In this document: one piece after another, positions 26,085 through 34,302 of the stretch
Layout: each line of letters begins with the position of its first letter
Numbering within the stretch: the stretch's first letter is position 1
NCBI RefSeq assembly: GCF_008801605.1
Contig: NZ_VZPJ01000008.1
Location: forward strand, 124,001 to 188,000
Length of the DNA: 64,000 bases
DNA from: Pseudomonas brassicacearum subsp. brassicacearum
GTDB taxonomy: Bacteria; Pseudomonadota; Gammaproteobacteria; Pseudomonadales; Pseudomonadaceae
Direction: 5' to 3'
Notes under the pieces: generated by a model
The model's input: only the letters and a program-made list of their open reading frames with translations
What the model was told of the DNA's origin: nothing
Databases searched by the model: none
Program-made: the position numbers and the translations under genes

Positions 26085-26395
26085 GACGTTGATCTCGGGC
26101 GCCCCGTTAACCACGATCGCCGAACGTAGGCATTGCGTAGTGGGCATCCCGGCATGGATGCCGGGATAGCCGCGGCCATGGATGGCCCTTCGCGGCGGCC
26201 CACGGAGCAATGCCGGAGAGAGGGCACACCGAGCCTAGGCGAGGTGCCGAGTGGTGGGGCAAGAGCGTTTTGCTTACTTTTGACTGGGCCGGCTTCCGGG
26301 CTTCTCAAAAGTGAGCCGCCGTCAGGGCGGAACCCTAAGCAGCCGTTACCGCAGGAATGGATATGTACCCGGCCCCCGGTCAACAAGAGCAAGGC
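26085..26395. repeat. Dispersed structured intergenic element (non-coding)
   Basis: A roughly 300-base stretch rich in hairpins: CCCGGCATGGATGCCGGG at 26148-26165, GGCCATGGATGGCC at 26174-26187, and CCGCC..GGCGG near 26310-26325. The sequence (GGAGCAATGCCGGAGAGAGG, ACCGAGCCTAGGCGAGGTGC) resembles a block I remember recurring between genes in fluorescens-group genomes, where it is often misannotated as short proteins. Reading frames on both strands lack ribosome-binding sites. A REP core follows at 26411-26437. What the element does is unknown. Confidence 0.6.
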
Positions 26396-26410
26396 CAGCC
26401 GTCAGGCCGC

Positions 26411-26437
26411 CATCGCGAGCAAGCTCGCTCCCACAAT
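26411..26437. repeat. REP-type palindrome
   Basis: CATCGCGAGCAAGCTCGCTC followed by CCACAAT, just beyond the 3' end of tadC. Confidence 0.85.
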
Positions 26438-26466
26438 GGGACTGTGGTGAACATAAGACCACCGAT

Positions 26467-27432
26467 CTACATATTCCCGAAAGCCCTGAACACACCGATC
26501 ATGGCCGGACCAATGGCAACCAGGAAGAAGCTCGGCCACAGGCAGAAAATCAGCGGAAAGATCAGCTTGGTGCCAATCTTGGCCCCCATTTCTTCCGCAG
26601 CCTGGGTACGCCGGTCACGAAACTCATCGGCGTAGATCCGCAGGGTATCGGCCACGCTGGTACCGAAACGGATACTCTGCGCCAGCAGGCTGACCAAACC
26701 CTGGATATCCTCCAGTCCGGTACGCACGGCCAGTTGCTTGAGCGCTTCGGTGCTGGTGATGCCCGCCCGGATCTGCGCATTGACCAGCGCCAGCTCCTCG
26801 GCCAGTTCAACCTGGCTGACCGACATCTCTTCGGCCACCCGCTCGATCGTCGTGGGCAGGGCCAGGCCCGACTCGACGCAAACCACCATCAAGTCCAGTG
26901 CATCCGGGAACGCGGCACGCAGCCGGCCTTGCCGTGCCTGCTTGCGTTTGCCGACGTAGATCGCCGGCAGCAACCAGCCAATGCCCGCCACGAGGGTCAC
27001 CGCCAGCAGGCCGATGGCCACTGAAACCTTGACCATCGGCAGCAGCAACAACGCAACGCCAACCATCAACAACGGCAACATCAGGCGCACCGCCCAATAC
27101 ATCTGCACCGCCGAGGCAGACCGGTAACCGGCATGGGTCAGCAAGGTCTGGGTGGCGGACGTGTGGGCCTGATCGGTCGAGGCAAAGCGCTGACCAACCC
27201 GTTCCAGCAAGAGCTGCAGGTTACTGGGCGCCTCCTGTCCCACAGTGTTGCCCGCGTAACCGCGCTTGATCAGCGCCAGGCGCCGCTGCACCGGATCCTG
27301 CAGGCCCAGCATCAATAGCATGAGCGCGACGACCGCCAACACCGTACTGACGCCGACCACGGTGACGAACAACAGGCGTGCCAGCTCTTCGTTGCCGGTA
27401 AACCGACTCAACAATCCGAGCAAAAAGTCCAT
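26467..27432 (-). CDS. tadC: Tad pilus inner-membrane platform protein TadC
   Basis: A 321-residue member of the T2SF (GspF-like) family. Hydrophobic segments lie near the N terminus (FVTVVGVSTVLAVVALMLLML), in the middle (two segments around residues 115-155) and at the C terminus (LIFPLIFCLWPSFFLVAIGPAMIGVF). The cytoplasmic T2SF domain contains DALDLMVVCVESGLALPTTIERVAEEM and SIRFGTSVADTLRIYADEFRDRR. With TadB it forms the platform driven by the TadA ATPase. It is the last gene of the long minus-strand tad unit and lies 27 bases after tadB. Confidence 0.95.
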   Translation of the reverse strand: MDFLLGLLSRFTGNEELARLLFVTVVGVSTVLAVVALMLLMLGLQDPVQRRLALIKRGYAGNTVGQEAPSNLQLLLERVGQRFASTDQAHTSATQTLLTHAGYRSASAVQMYWAVRLMLPLLMVGVALLLLPMVKVSVAIGLLAVTLVAGIGWLLPAIYVGKRKQARQGRLRAAFPDALDLMVVCVESGLALPTTIERVAEEMSVSQVELAEELALVNAQIRAGITSTEALKQLAVRTGLEDIQGLVSLLAQSIRFGTSVADTLRIYADEFRDRRTQAAEEMGAKIGTKLIFPLIFCLWPSFFLVAIGPAMIGVFRAFGNM

Positions 27433-27459
27433 GACTCAAACCTCTCGGCGCAACAGCGC

Positions 27460-28446
27460 TTATACCTGGATCCGGATGATTTTTTTTATCCAGAAAATCC
27501 CGATCAACATGGCGCAGAACGCGCCGATGATCAGCTTGTGCCCTATGGGGTCATTGATCAGCACCGGCATGTAGCTAGGGCTGGTGAGTACGATGGCGAT
27601 CGCCAGCACGAACGGGATCGCCACCAGCACCCAGGCCGACATGCGCCCTTCCGCCGACAGCGTCCTGATCTTGCGCTGGAAACGGAAACGCCCGCGAATC
27701 AAGCGACTCAGGCGCTCCAGCACTTCGGTCAGGTTGCCGCCGGTCTCGCGGTGGATCAGGATCGAGGTCACCAGCATCATCACCGTCATGCTCGGCATGC
27801 GCTCCAGCAGGCCGAGCATGGCCCGGCGCACATCGTTGCCATAGTTGATGTCGGAAAACGTCATGCCGAACTCCTGGGCGACCGGCCCCTTGTGCTCCTC
27901 GGCGACCAGACGCAGGGTTTCGTTGAACGGATGCCCGGCACGCAAGGCCCGGCACATGGCGTCCAGTGCATCTGGCAAACCTTCCTCGAACGCGGCGAAA
28001 CGCTTGTTGCGGTCACGCAGGATTTTCAGCACCGGCAGCCAGGTCAGCGCAAATGCCGCCAGCAGCGCCAGCCACCAGACCTGCGAGAGCATCAGTACCA
28101 AGGCACCGGCCGCCCCCCCCAGGATCAGACCGAGCAGCATCACCCGATAAGCCCGGTACTCGTGCCCGGCCTGCTCGATCAGTTGGGTCAGGTTGGCCAT
28201 GAACGGCAGCTGTTCCAGGCGGGCTTCCAAGGGGGACAGGCGCGTCAGGTATTTCTGCCGCAACACGGTCTGCATGTTGGGCAAGTGGTTGGCCTTCTCC
28301 AGCACATGCAGGCGCCCGCGAATGCGCTTGCGCATTTTCCCGGCCTCGCCGAACACCGGCACTACCACGCCTTGGGACAGCAGGAACACGGCGATGAATA
28401 CCATGCCAAGGAAAATCAGAATGAACTCACTGGGGATATTGCTCAT
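27460..28446 (-). CDS. tadB: Tad pilus inner-membrane platform protein TadB
   Basis: A 328-residue T2SF family protein paralogous to TadC: N-terminal transmembrane segment (FILIFLGMVFIAVFLLSQGV), paired segments around residues 95-135, cytoplasmic domain with LPDALDAMCRALRAGHPFNETLRLVAEE and ETGGNLTEVLERLSRLIRGRF, and C-terminal membrane segments. The ATG at 28446 overlaps the tadA stop by four bases; a longer frame beginning seven codons earlier was rejected for that reason. Confidence 0.95.
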   Translation of the reverse strand: MSNIPSEFILIFLGMVFIAVFLLSQGVVVPVFGEAGKMRKRIRGRLHVLEKANHLPNMQTVLRQKYLTRLSPLEARLEQLPFMANLTQLIEQAGHEYRAYRVMLLGLILGGAAGALVLMLSQVWWLALLAAFALTWLPVLKILRDRNKRFAAFEEGLPDALDAMCRALRAGHPFNETLRLVAEEHKGPVAQEFGMTFSDINYGNDVRRAMLGLLERMPSMTVMMLVTSILIHRETGGNLTEVLERLSRLIRGRFRFQRKIRTLSAEGRMSAWVLVAIPFVLAIAIVLTSPSYMPVLINDPIGHKLIIGAFCAMLIGIFWIKKIIRIQV

Positions 28447-29885
28447 GACGTGCGGCCCTCCATCCACTCAGGGCGAAACAGGGCCAGCGGTAATTCGATG
28501 CCGCGCTTGGCGAGCACATCGCGGAAGGCCGGGATCATGCCACTGGGCCGATACTCCCCAAGCACCTCGCCGTGCTCGCCGATGCCCTGGCGCACGAAGG
28601 AGAAAATCTCGGTCATGGTGATGATCTCCCCTTCCATCCCGTTGATCTCTTGCATGCTCACCACGCGTCGCTTGCCGTCTTCTTGACGCTCCAGTTGGAT
28701 CACTACACCGATGGCCGAGGCAATTTGTTGACGCATGGCCTTGATCGGAAACGTCGCCCCGGTCATCGACACCATGTTCTCGATTCGCCCCAACGCATCC
28801 CGTGCGGTGTTGGCGTGAATGGTGGTCAGGGAGCCGTCGTGGCCGGTGTTCATCGCCGTGAGCATGTCCAGCGCCTCGGCGCCGCGCACCTCGCCAATGA
28901 CAATGCGGTCCGGACGCATCCGCAGGCTGTTGCGCACCAACTCCCGCTGGCTCACCTCGCCGCGTCCCTCGATGTTCGAAGGGCGGGTTTCCAGGCGTAC
29001 CACGTGGGGTTGCTGCAGTTGCAACTCGGCCGAATCCTCGATGGTGACGATGCGTTCGTTGTGGGGAATGAAACTGGACAGCACGTTGAGCATGGTGGTC
29101 TTGCCGCTGCCGGTCCCGCCGGAGATCAGCACGTTCAGGCGCCCGCGAACGATGGCCTTGAGCAGCAAGGCAATGGCCGGGGTCATGGTGCCGACCTGGA
29201 TCAGGCTGTCGGTGTTGAGCAGGTCCACGGCGAAGCGCCGGATCGACATGCTCGGACCGTCGATGGCCAGCGGTGGAATGATCGCGTTGACCCGCGAACC
29301 GTCCTTGAGCCGGGCGTCCACCAAGGGCGAGGACTCGTCGATACGTCGCCCCAAGCTGGAAACGATGCGGTCGATGATGTTCAGCAAATGCTGGTCATCG
29401 CGAAAACGCACGTCGGTGCGCTGCAGCTTGCCGAAGCGCTCGACATAGACCGAGGCAAACCCGTTGACCAGGATGTCGGACACGCTATGGTCGGCCAACA
29501 GCGGCTCCAGCGGCCCGAGGCCGAGCACTTCGTCGGTGATCTGCTTGATGATCAGCTGACGGCTGACGGTACTCACCGGTGCCGAATGTTCCTCGAGCAG
29601 ACGCTGGCAGATATCGCGTATCTGCCGCGCGGCCTCGACTTGTTCCAGGGCATCGAGCAACGACAGGTCCATGACCTTGAGCAATTGCTGGTAGATCTTT
29701 TCCCGCCACTCGGCCTCCACCGGCGTGACCTGGCTGCGGGTTTCGTACAGCACGTCAGGGATGGCCTGCTCCCAGGCCATCAACGCGGCTGTCGGGTCCG
29801 GCTGGCCGTCGCCGGGCTGGGCGTCGGCTGAAGCGCCAGGTTTGATGGGCTGTTTGCGCAAGCGGTTACGAAAGTCGCTGATCAT
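28443..29885 (-). CDS. tadA: Tad pilus assembly ATPase TadA (CpaF)
   Basis: A 480-residue secretion-type ATPase of the VirB11/CpaF family that powers Flp pilus assembly at the cytoplasmic face. The Walker A loop ISGGTGSGKTTML (about residues 258-270), the Asp box IVTIEDSAELQLQ, Walker B RIVIGEVRGAEALDML and the His box SLTTIHANTARDALGRIE are intact. The N-terminal domain contains LADHSVSDILVNGFASVYVERFGKL. The gap from tadZ is three bases, and it overlaps tadB by four, so it is coupled to both. Confidence 0.97.
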   Translation of the reverse strand: MISDFRNRLRKQPIKPGASADAQPGDGQPDPTAALMAWEQAIPDVLYETRSQVTPVEAEWREKIYQQLLKVMDLSLLDALEQVEAARQIRDICQRLLEEHSAPVSTVSRQLIIKQITDEVLGLGPLEPLLADHSVSDILVNGFASVYVERFGKLQRTDVRFRDDQHLLNIIDRIVSSLGRRIDESSPLVDARLKDGSRVNAIIPPLAIDGPSMSIRRFAVDLLNTDSLIQVGTMTPAIALLLKAIVRGRLNVLISGGTGSGKTTMLNVLSSFIPHNERIVTIEDSAELQLQQPHVVRLETRPSNIEGRGEVSQRELVRNSLRMRPDRIVIGEVRGAEALDMLTAMNTGHDGSLTTIHANTARDALGRIENMVSMTGATFPIKAMRQQIASAIGVVIQLERQEDGKRRVVSMQEINGMEGEIITMTEIFSFVRQGIGEHGEVLGEYRPSGMIPAFRDVLAKRGIELPLALFRPEWMEGRTS

Positions 29886-29888
29886 GGG

Positions 29889-31109
29889 TCATCCCCCGAA
29901 AAAACGGTTGAAGGCACGTTTAAGCAGGCCCTTGTCTGTGGCCATCTGGTGACCGACCAGGTCTTCGGTCAAATCGCGCAGGGCGGCGGTGATTGCCGCC
30001 TTCGGCGCATGCAGCCCCAACGGCACGCCAGTGTTCTGACTCTGGCTGACCAGGTTGAAGTCATTGGGCAATTTCGACAGGTTCGTGCAACGCAGGGCCT
30101 CGCCGATGTCCTTGAGGCTGACGGCGGCGTTTTTGTCATAGCGGTTGATCACGATCTGCAACTGATCCCCGCGCACGCCCAGGTCTTCGCGAAGGATGCG
30201 CACCAGGGCACTGGCGTCGCGCAGGTGGCTGACACTCTGTTGCACCACCACGTACACCCGGTCCACCTGTTCCAGCACCGAACCGGTGAGGTGATCGATC
30301 TGCCGCGGCAGGTCCACCACCACCCAGTCATAACTGGCGCGGGCCAGTTGCAACAGGGCGTCGAGCTGTTCCGGTTGGGCGTCCTGGGGCAGGCACAATT
30401 CGCCAGCCCGGCCACCCAGTACGTGCAGGGTCGGGCTGAAGTGGCTGCAAAAACCCCGCAGCGCGACGCTGTCCATGTCATCGATCTGCTGCAGCACTTC
30501 CAGATGGCTGTGGGACTGCGCCACGTCCAGGTAATGGGTCACGCTGCCAAATTGCAGGTCCATGTCCAGCAGCAAGGTATTGCCTGCCCGGGCGCTGAGC
30601 TGCTGGGCCAGGTTGCAGGCCACCAGGGTTCCGCCGGAGCCGCCCTTGGCGCTGATCACGGCGACCAGCTTGCCCTCGTTGCCACTGCCCAGGCGCACAT
30701 CCGCGACCAGGCGATTCAACGCCGCCACCAATTCGGTATCGGCAATGGGTTCGGGCAGCACGTCCCGGGCGCCGGCCTGCATTGCCAGGCGCATGCCCTC
30801 CTGCTCACCCAAAGGGCCACACACCAGCATCGGCGGACGTTCATGGGCCGGACGTTGCAGCAACGCCGACAGTTCTTCACGCCACAGGTGGCTGACGCGT
30901 AGCAGCAGCAGGTCGGGCATGCGGTCCAGGCCGTAGAGCGGGTCGACATGGCCGTTGCTGACCAGGCGCGTGCTCACTTCAAGGCCAGGCATGCGCTGGC
31001 AGACGCATTGCAGGTCGCGCAGGGACGTGGCATCGCGACTGCTGATCAGTATCCGCAGCCCGGCTCTGCCAGTCGCGGTCGAAAGCGGAGTTTCCCTGGT
31101 GTTCAGCAT
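29889..31109 (-). CDS. tadZ: Tad pilus localisation protein TadZ (CpaE), ParA/MinD-like
   Basis: A 406-residue protein with an N-terminal receiver-like domain (about residues 20-130) lacking the usual phospho-acceptor pattern and a C-terminal ParA/MinD ATPase-like domain. The P-loop reads SAKGGSGGTLVACNLAQ: the deviant signature lysine of KGG is kept, but the GKT lysine is replaced by Gly. The DMDLQFG and VVVDLPRQID motifs follow. TadZ marks the pole where the Tad machine assembles. ATG 31109 has GGGGAGA upstream and overlaps the preceding gene by seven bases. The 110 codons of open frame further upstream shadow the TadE-type gene. Confidence 0.94.
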   Translation of the reverse strand: MLNTRETPLSTATGRAGLRILISSRDATSLRDLQCVCQRMPGLEVSTRLVSNGHVDPLYGLDRMPDLLLLRVSHLWREELSALLQRPAHERPPMLVCGPLGEQEGMRLAMQAGARDVLPEPIADTELVAALNRLVADVRLGSGNEGKLVAVISAKGGSGGTLVACNLAQQLSARAGNTLLLDMDLQFGSVTHYLDVAQSHSHLEVLQQIDDMDSVALRGFCSHFSPTLHVLGGRAGELCLPQDAQPEQLDALLQLARASYDWVVVDLPRQIDHLTGSVLEQVDRVYVVVQQSVSHLRDASALVRILREDLGVRGDQLQIVINRYDKNAAVSLKDIGEALRCTNLSKLPNDFNLVSQSQNTGVPLGLHAPKAAITAALRDLTEDLVGHQMATDKGLLKRAFNRFFGG

Positions 31110-31597
31110 GGTGTGATCTCCCCGGAATCGGAATGACGCCCAAGGCTTTCGCGTGGCAAGGTTGCCCGGAACGTGGGCAAGGTGATGGGCACGCCTAAGC
31201 CGGGAACGAACAGGTTGAAAACGAAGTTCTGCACGCTCAGCCGGACATAGCGGATGGCACGAAACCCTGTGGCGCTGGACGTGTCGCCGGGGTTCGCCAC
31301 CACGGCGCCATCGACGTCCAGGTAGGTCAGCGCCAGGTTCGTGGTCGCCAGGCTGCTGATCAGTTGACTGGTCCCGGCGTCCGTTGCGGCGTTGAAGATG
31401 GCCCGGCGCAACACCACCGGGTCGCTGATGTTGCACACCGCCGCCAGACGCGCACCGCGCCGTGCGGCTTCATCCAGGGCGTTGACGGTGAAATACAACC
31501 GGCCCATTTCCAGCACCCCGAACAGCAGGGTGAACACCAGCAGGCCAACGAAGGCGAACTCCACGACGTACGTGCCGCGCATGTGCTTATTGTTCAT
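31103..31597 (-). CDS. TadE/TadF-like pseudopilin of the Tad locus
   Basis: A 164-residue pseudopilin-type protein. After a short cytoplasmic start (MNNKHMRGTYVVEFAFVG) comes one transmembrane segment with the conserved glutamate of the TadE-like motif (VVEFAFVGLLVFTLLFGVLEMGRLYF), then a periplasmic domain with NALDEAARRGARLAA. Such minor pilins are needed for Flp pilus formation. It overlaps the preceding TadE-type gene by one base and tadZ by seven. I cannot tell from sequence whether it corresponds to TadE or TadF. Confidence 0.87.
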   Translation of the reverse strand: MNNKHMRGTYVVEFAFVGLLVFTLLFGVLEMGRLYFTVNALDEAARRGARLAAVCNISDPVVLRRAIFNAATDAGTSQLISSLATTNLALTYLDVDGAVVANPGDTSSATGFRAIRYVRLSVQNFVFNLFVPGLGVPITLPTFRATLPRESLGRHSDSGEITPC

Positions 31598-32076
31598 CAG
31601 AGCGCCCTCATGACGGTGGTCGCCACCAACTGGATGCCCAGCGGAATGGCGTTGCCAAAAAAACCGGGGATCGACCCATTGCAACTGCCCGCACCAATCA
31701 CCGGGCAGAAGGTGTAGGTAATGGTGACGCGCACATGATCAATGCCCACGGCGGCGACCTGCACGTTAGCCGTGGTCAACCCGGACACCACGGCGGTTCC
31801 AGTAGCGCTGGGCACGCCATACACCGCGACGTTTTTCGTCTGGGTCAGGAGCGTGCCGCCCAAGGCGACGGCGCCGAGGGTGGAGTTCCACGCCTGGCTG
31901 GCGACGAAGCGGTCGGCATCGCGGCTGGCCTGCAACAGCACGTTGTACTGGTAGAGCATGCGACCGAACTCGCCGAAGGCCAGCAGCAACAACAGCAGCA
32001 ACGGCAGCACCAGGGTGAACTCCACCAGCGCCACGCCTTGCTGGGCTTGCGCTGGTTTGAAATGAGAAAGTCCCAT
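31597..32076 (-). CDS. TadE family pseudopilin
   Basis: A 159-residue TadE-like protein: the N-terminal QGVALVEFTLVLPLLLLLLLAFGEFGRMLYQYN contains the pseudopilin glutamate followed by the membrane segment, then a periplasmic domain with a Cys pair near the C terminus (FCPVIGAGSCNGS) that could form a disulfide. It lies nine bases after the TadG-like gene and overlaps the next pseudopilin gene (TGATG), so the set is coupled. Confidence 0.88.
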   Translation of the reverse strand: MGLSHFKPAQAQQGVALVEFTLVLPLLLLLLLAFGEFGRMLYQYNVLLQASRDADRFVASQAWNSTLGAVALGGTLLTQTKNVAVYGVPSATGTAVVSGLTTANVQVAAVGIDHVRVTITYTFCPVIGAGSCNGSIPGFFGNAIPLGIQLVATTVMRAL

Positions 32077-32084
32077 GACGCCTC

Positions 32085-33401
32085 CTACGAGTCGGTGCTC
32101 GGCGTGCCGCTGCCGTTGAGATAGGTTTTGTAGAGCTGGATGATTTGCGGGCCAGCGTCGTTGGACGGCGTCGGGCCAGGGACGTTGTCACCCTCGCATT
32201 CATGGACGAACTGGCCGAATATCTGCGCCTGGGTGCCACCGCCGCTCATGGGCTGCACGACGAAATAGCAGCCGAACCCCAGAACAGGAATAGAAGTCGA
32301 GCCCCCTTGTTTGCCGGTGCAGTTGCCCACTACGATTTTCAGCATCCGGCGCTCGAACACCCCGTTGCTCTGGCAGCCACTGCCGCTTCCCGCCACACAC
32401 GCGGCGACCTGGGTCCGCCAGTCGTTGTAGTCCTGTATCTCCTCGCCGCCCGCCGAAAGATCGCCACTACTTGAAACAACCGGCTTGCCCTTGTATTGCG
32501 CCTGTGAGAGCGCATCGTTGTAGGTCATCGCCGGTGAGCTCGAAGCGGTGATCAGATCCGGCGGATAGTCGGACGCACTGACCGGGCCGTTGTAGATGCC
32601 GAAGCGTGTATTCAGTCCCTGGGACGCCGGGCCGACGGTATTACCTGGGGACGTCTGGACGTTGTCTCCAACGGCACGGCAGACCGAGCCGCCACCCGCC
32701 AGATCCTCACGAACCGAACTGCCGCCGGAGCCGAAATCGAGCAATTGAAAGTTGCCCGGTCCGATCGGTGAGGTATTGCCCGCCGCCGTCTTCAAGACCA
32801 CCAGGTCGCCAAAGTGGTAGCTCCAGAAGTTACCCGCGGCGGGGTCATATTGGCTGGCGTCGCCACAGACCATCAGGGGTGCCACATCGCAAGGTGAAGT
32901 GGGACTGGGCCCGGCGGTGGCGATCGCCGCCACGGCTTTGCCACCCAAGCCGCCGCTGCCCATCGACTGGACGAAACTCCAGAAAAAACCGTTGAGTTGA
33001 TAGTTGGCAACCGACACCCGCACGTACTTGGCGTCCGTGGGGCCGGGGTAAGAGAAAGGGCCATAGACACTGCTGGACAATTCCACCGCCGCAAAAGCAC
33101 CCGGATTGCCGGCGACGGCGGTGGCCAGTTCGGCGTTGCCCACGGCGCTGGCATTTCTGCTCAAGGTATCCAAGGCTGCGGCGCGCGTCGTGCTGGCCAT
33201 GTTCATGCCGCCCGTCACCTGGCTCAACGTCTTGGCGCCGCCCAGAGCCGCGGCATCCACGGCATTTTGCAAACGGGTCTTGTTCAGCAGCATGTGCCCG
33301 CCATCCAGGGCCAAGGCCGCCATCATGGCAATCGCCGCCAACGCTATCACCATCAAAACACTCACCGCCCCTCCCTGGCGCCGGATATTGGCATTCATCA
33401 T
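32085..33401 (-). CDS. TadG-like Tad locus protein
   Basis: A 438-residue protein with an N-terminal membrane segment in TadE/TadG style (GGAVSVLMVIALAAIAMMAALALDGGHMLLNKTRLQNAVDAAALGGAK), followed by a long Gly/Ser-rich periplasmic part containing several Cys (CDVAPLMVC, CVAGSGSGC, CTGKQ, GFGCYF). No von Willebrand A MIDAS motif is visible. TadG proteins are membrane-anchored accessory proteins of the pilus. ATG at 33401 or the adjacent ATG at 33398 fit the GAGGG site; the upstream reading frame to 33440 was not used. Confidence 0.85.
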   Translation of the reverse strand: MMNANIRRQGGAVSVLMVIALAAIAMMAALALDGGHMLLNKTRLQNAVDAAALGGAKTLSQVTGGMNMASTTRAAALDTLSRNASAVGNAELATAVAGNPGAFAAVELSSSVYGPFSYPGPTDAKYVRVSVANYQLNGFFWSFVQSMGSGGLGGKAVAAIATAGPSPTSPCDVAPLMVCGDASQYDPAAGNFWSYHFGDLVVLKTAAGNTSPIGPGNFQLLDFGSGGSSVREDLAGGGSVCRAVGDNVQTSPGNTVGPASQGLNTRFGIYNGPVSASDYPPDLITASSSPAMTYNDALSQAQYKGKPVVSSSGDLSAGGEEIQDYNDWRTQVAACVAGSGSGCQSNGVFERRMLKIVVGNCTGKQGGSTSIPVLGFGCYFVVQPMSGGGTQAQIFGQFVHECEGDNVPGPTPSNDAGPQIIQLYKTYLNGSGTPSTDS

Positions 33402-33471
33402 CGAGCCCTCATTACAACGTTTGAGGATCGGCATCGCCACGACCTTTAACGGCCTGGCATGGAGGCATCAC

Positions 33472-34287
33472 TCAGCGGACATTGATCACGCTGCTTTCAA
33501 CCCCGCGGATCAACGTGATCGCCCCGCCTTGCGGCTTGGCACTGCGCTGCATCACAGGTTTTGGCATTGGGGCCGCCGCCATCGCCATGACCGGCGCAGG
33601 GGCTGGCGGCGCAACGGCCACGGCTTTTTTCTCCAGGTTCAACGGATTGCGCAAGGCCAATTGCAGCTTGCCTTCGGTCTGCGCGGTGACCAGCAATTCC
33701 GCTTCGGTGGCCGACATTTCCAGCGTCACGGCCCGCACCACTACCGGTTGGGTCTTGTCCGTGCCGGCGGTCTGGTCTACCGCCAGCACCCGCAGGTTTT
33801 CCAGGAGGGTCCGGGACGTCGCGCTGTTGCTGCCGGCGTTGGTGGTCTTGGTCGCCAACACGTCGACCCGGTTGCCTGGCAGCAGGAACCCGCCGACACC
33901 GACCACATCATCCACACGCACCGATATGGCCCGCTTGTCCGGTGCGATCAGCGAAGCCAGGGTGCTGCCGCCCAAGTGCTCGCTCAGACGCGCACCCCGC
34001 ACGATGTCGCCGCGCAGGATGTCGAAGGTGGCGATCTTGCCCACGGCCTGCTCGCTGGAATCGAAGGCGTCGTCCGGGATCGTGTCCATGGGCATGCGCA
34101 CGGTCGTGACTTGCTGGGCCTCGACCATTTGCCCAAAGGGGATTTCCACCGTAGCGACCACCACGCTTCGCAAGTGATCGTCGGGGGTCGCGTTGAGTCG
34201 CGCGCTCAACCAGGAGTCAGCCATCCATGCGGCACCAAGGCCCATTACCAGGGAAATGCCTATCAGCGGAAGCGTACGAGAGCTCAT
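33472..34287 (-). CDS. cpaB: Tad pilus assembly protein CpaB/RcpC
   Basis: A 271-residue periplasmic-facing protein anchored by an N-terminal segment (LPLIGISLVMGLGAAWMADSWL). It carries the SAF domain (VVVATVEIPFGQMVEAQQVTTVRMPMDTIPDDAF) and the RcpC/CpaB domain (ISVRVDDVVGVGGFLLPGNRVDVLAT, VRAVTLEMSATEAELLVTAQTEGKLQLALRNPL). It works with the RcpA secretin, possibly contacting peptidoglycan, although rcpA lies in the separate plus-strand block here. It follows the AAA+ ATPase gene by 15 bases. Confidence 0.94.
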   Translation of the reverse strand: MSSRTLPLIGISLVMGLGAAWMADSWLSARLNATPDDHLRSVVVATVEIPFGQMVEAQQVTTVRMPMDTIPDDAFDSSEQAVGKIATFDILRGDIVRGARLSEHLGGSTLASLIAPDKRAISVRVDDVVGVGGFLLPGNRVDVLATKTTNAGSNSATSRTLLENLRVLAVDQTAGTDKTQPVVVRAVTLEMSATEAELLVTAQTEGKLQLALRNPLNLEKKAVAVAPPAPAPVMAMAAAPMPKPVMQRSAKPQGGAITLIRGVESSVINVR

Positions 34288-34302
34288 GTCGGTATCTCCA
34301 GA

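Noticed and set aside
26133..26450. Open reading frame of 105 codons in the repeat-rich gap between the Tad units
   Set aside because: It has no ribosome-binding site, overlaps hairpins and a REP palindrome, and its translated words recur as artefacts of a dispersed intergenic element in Pseudomonas.
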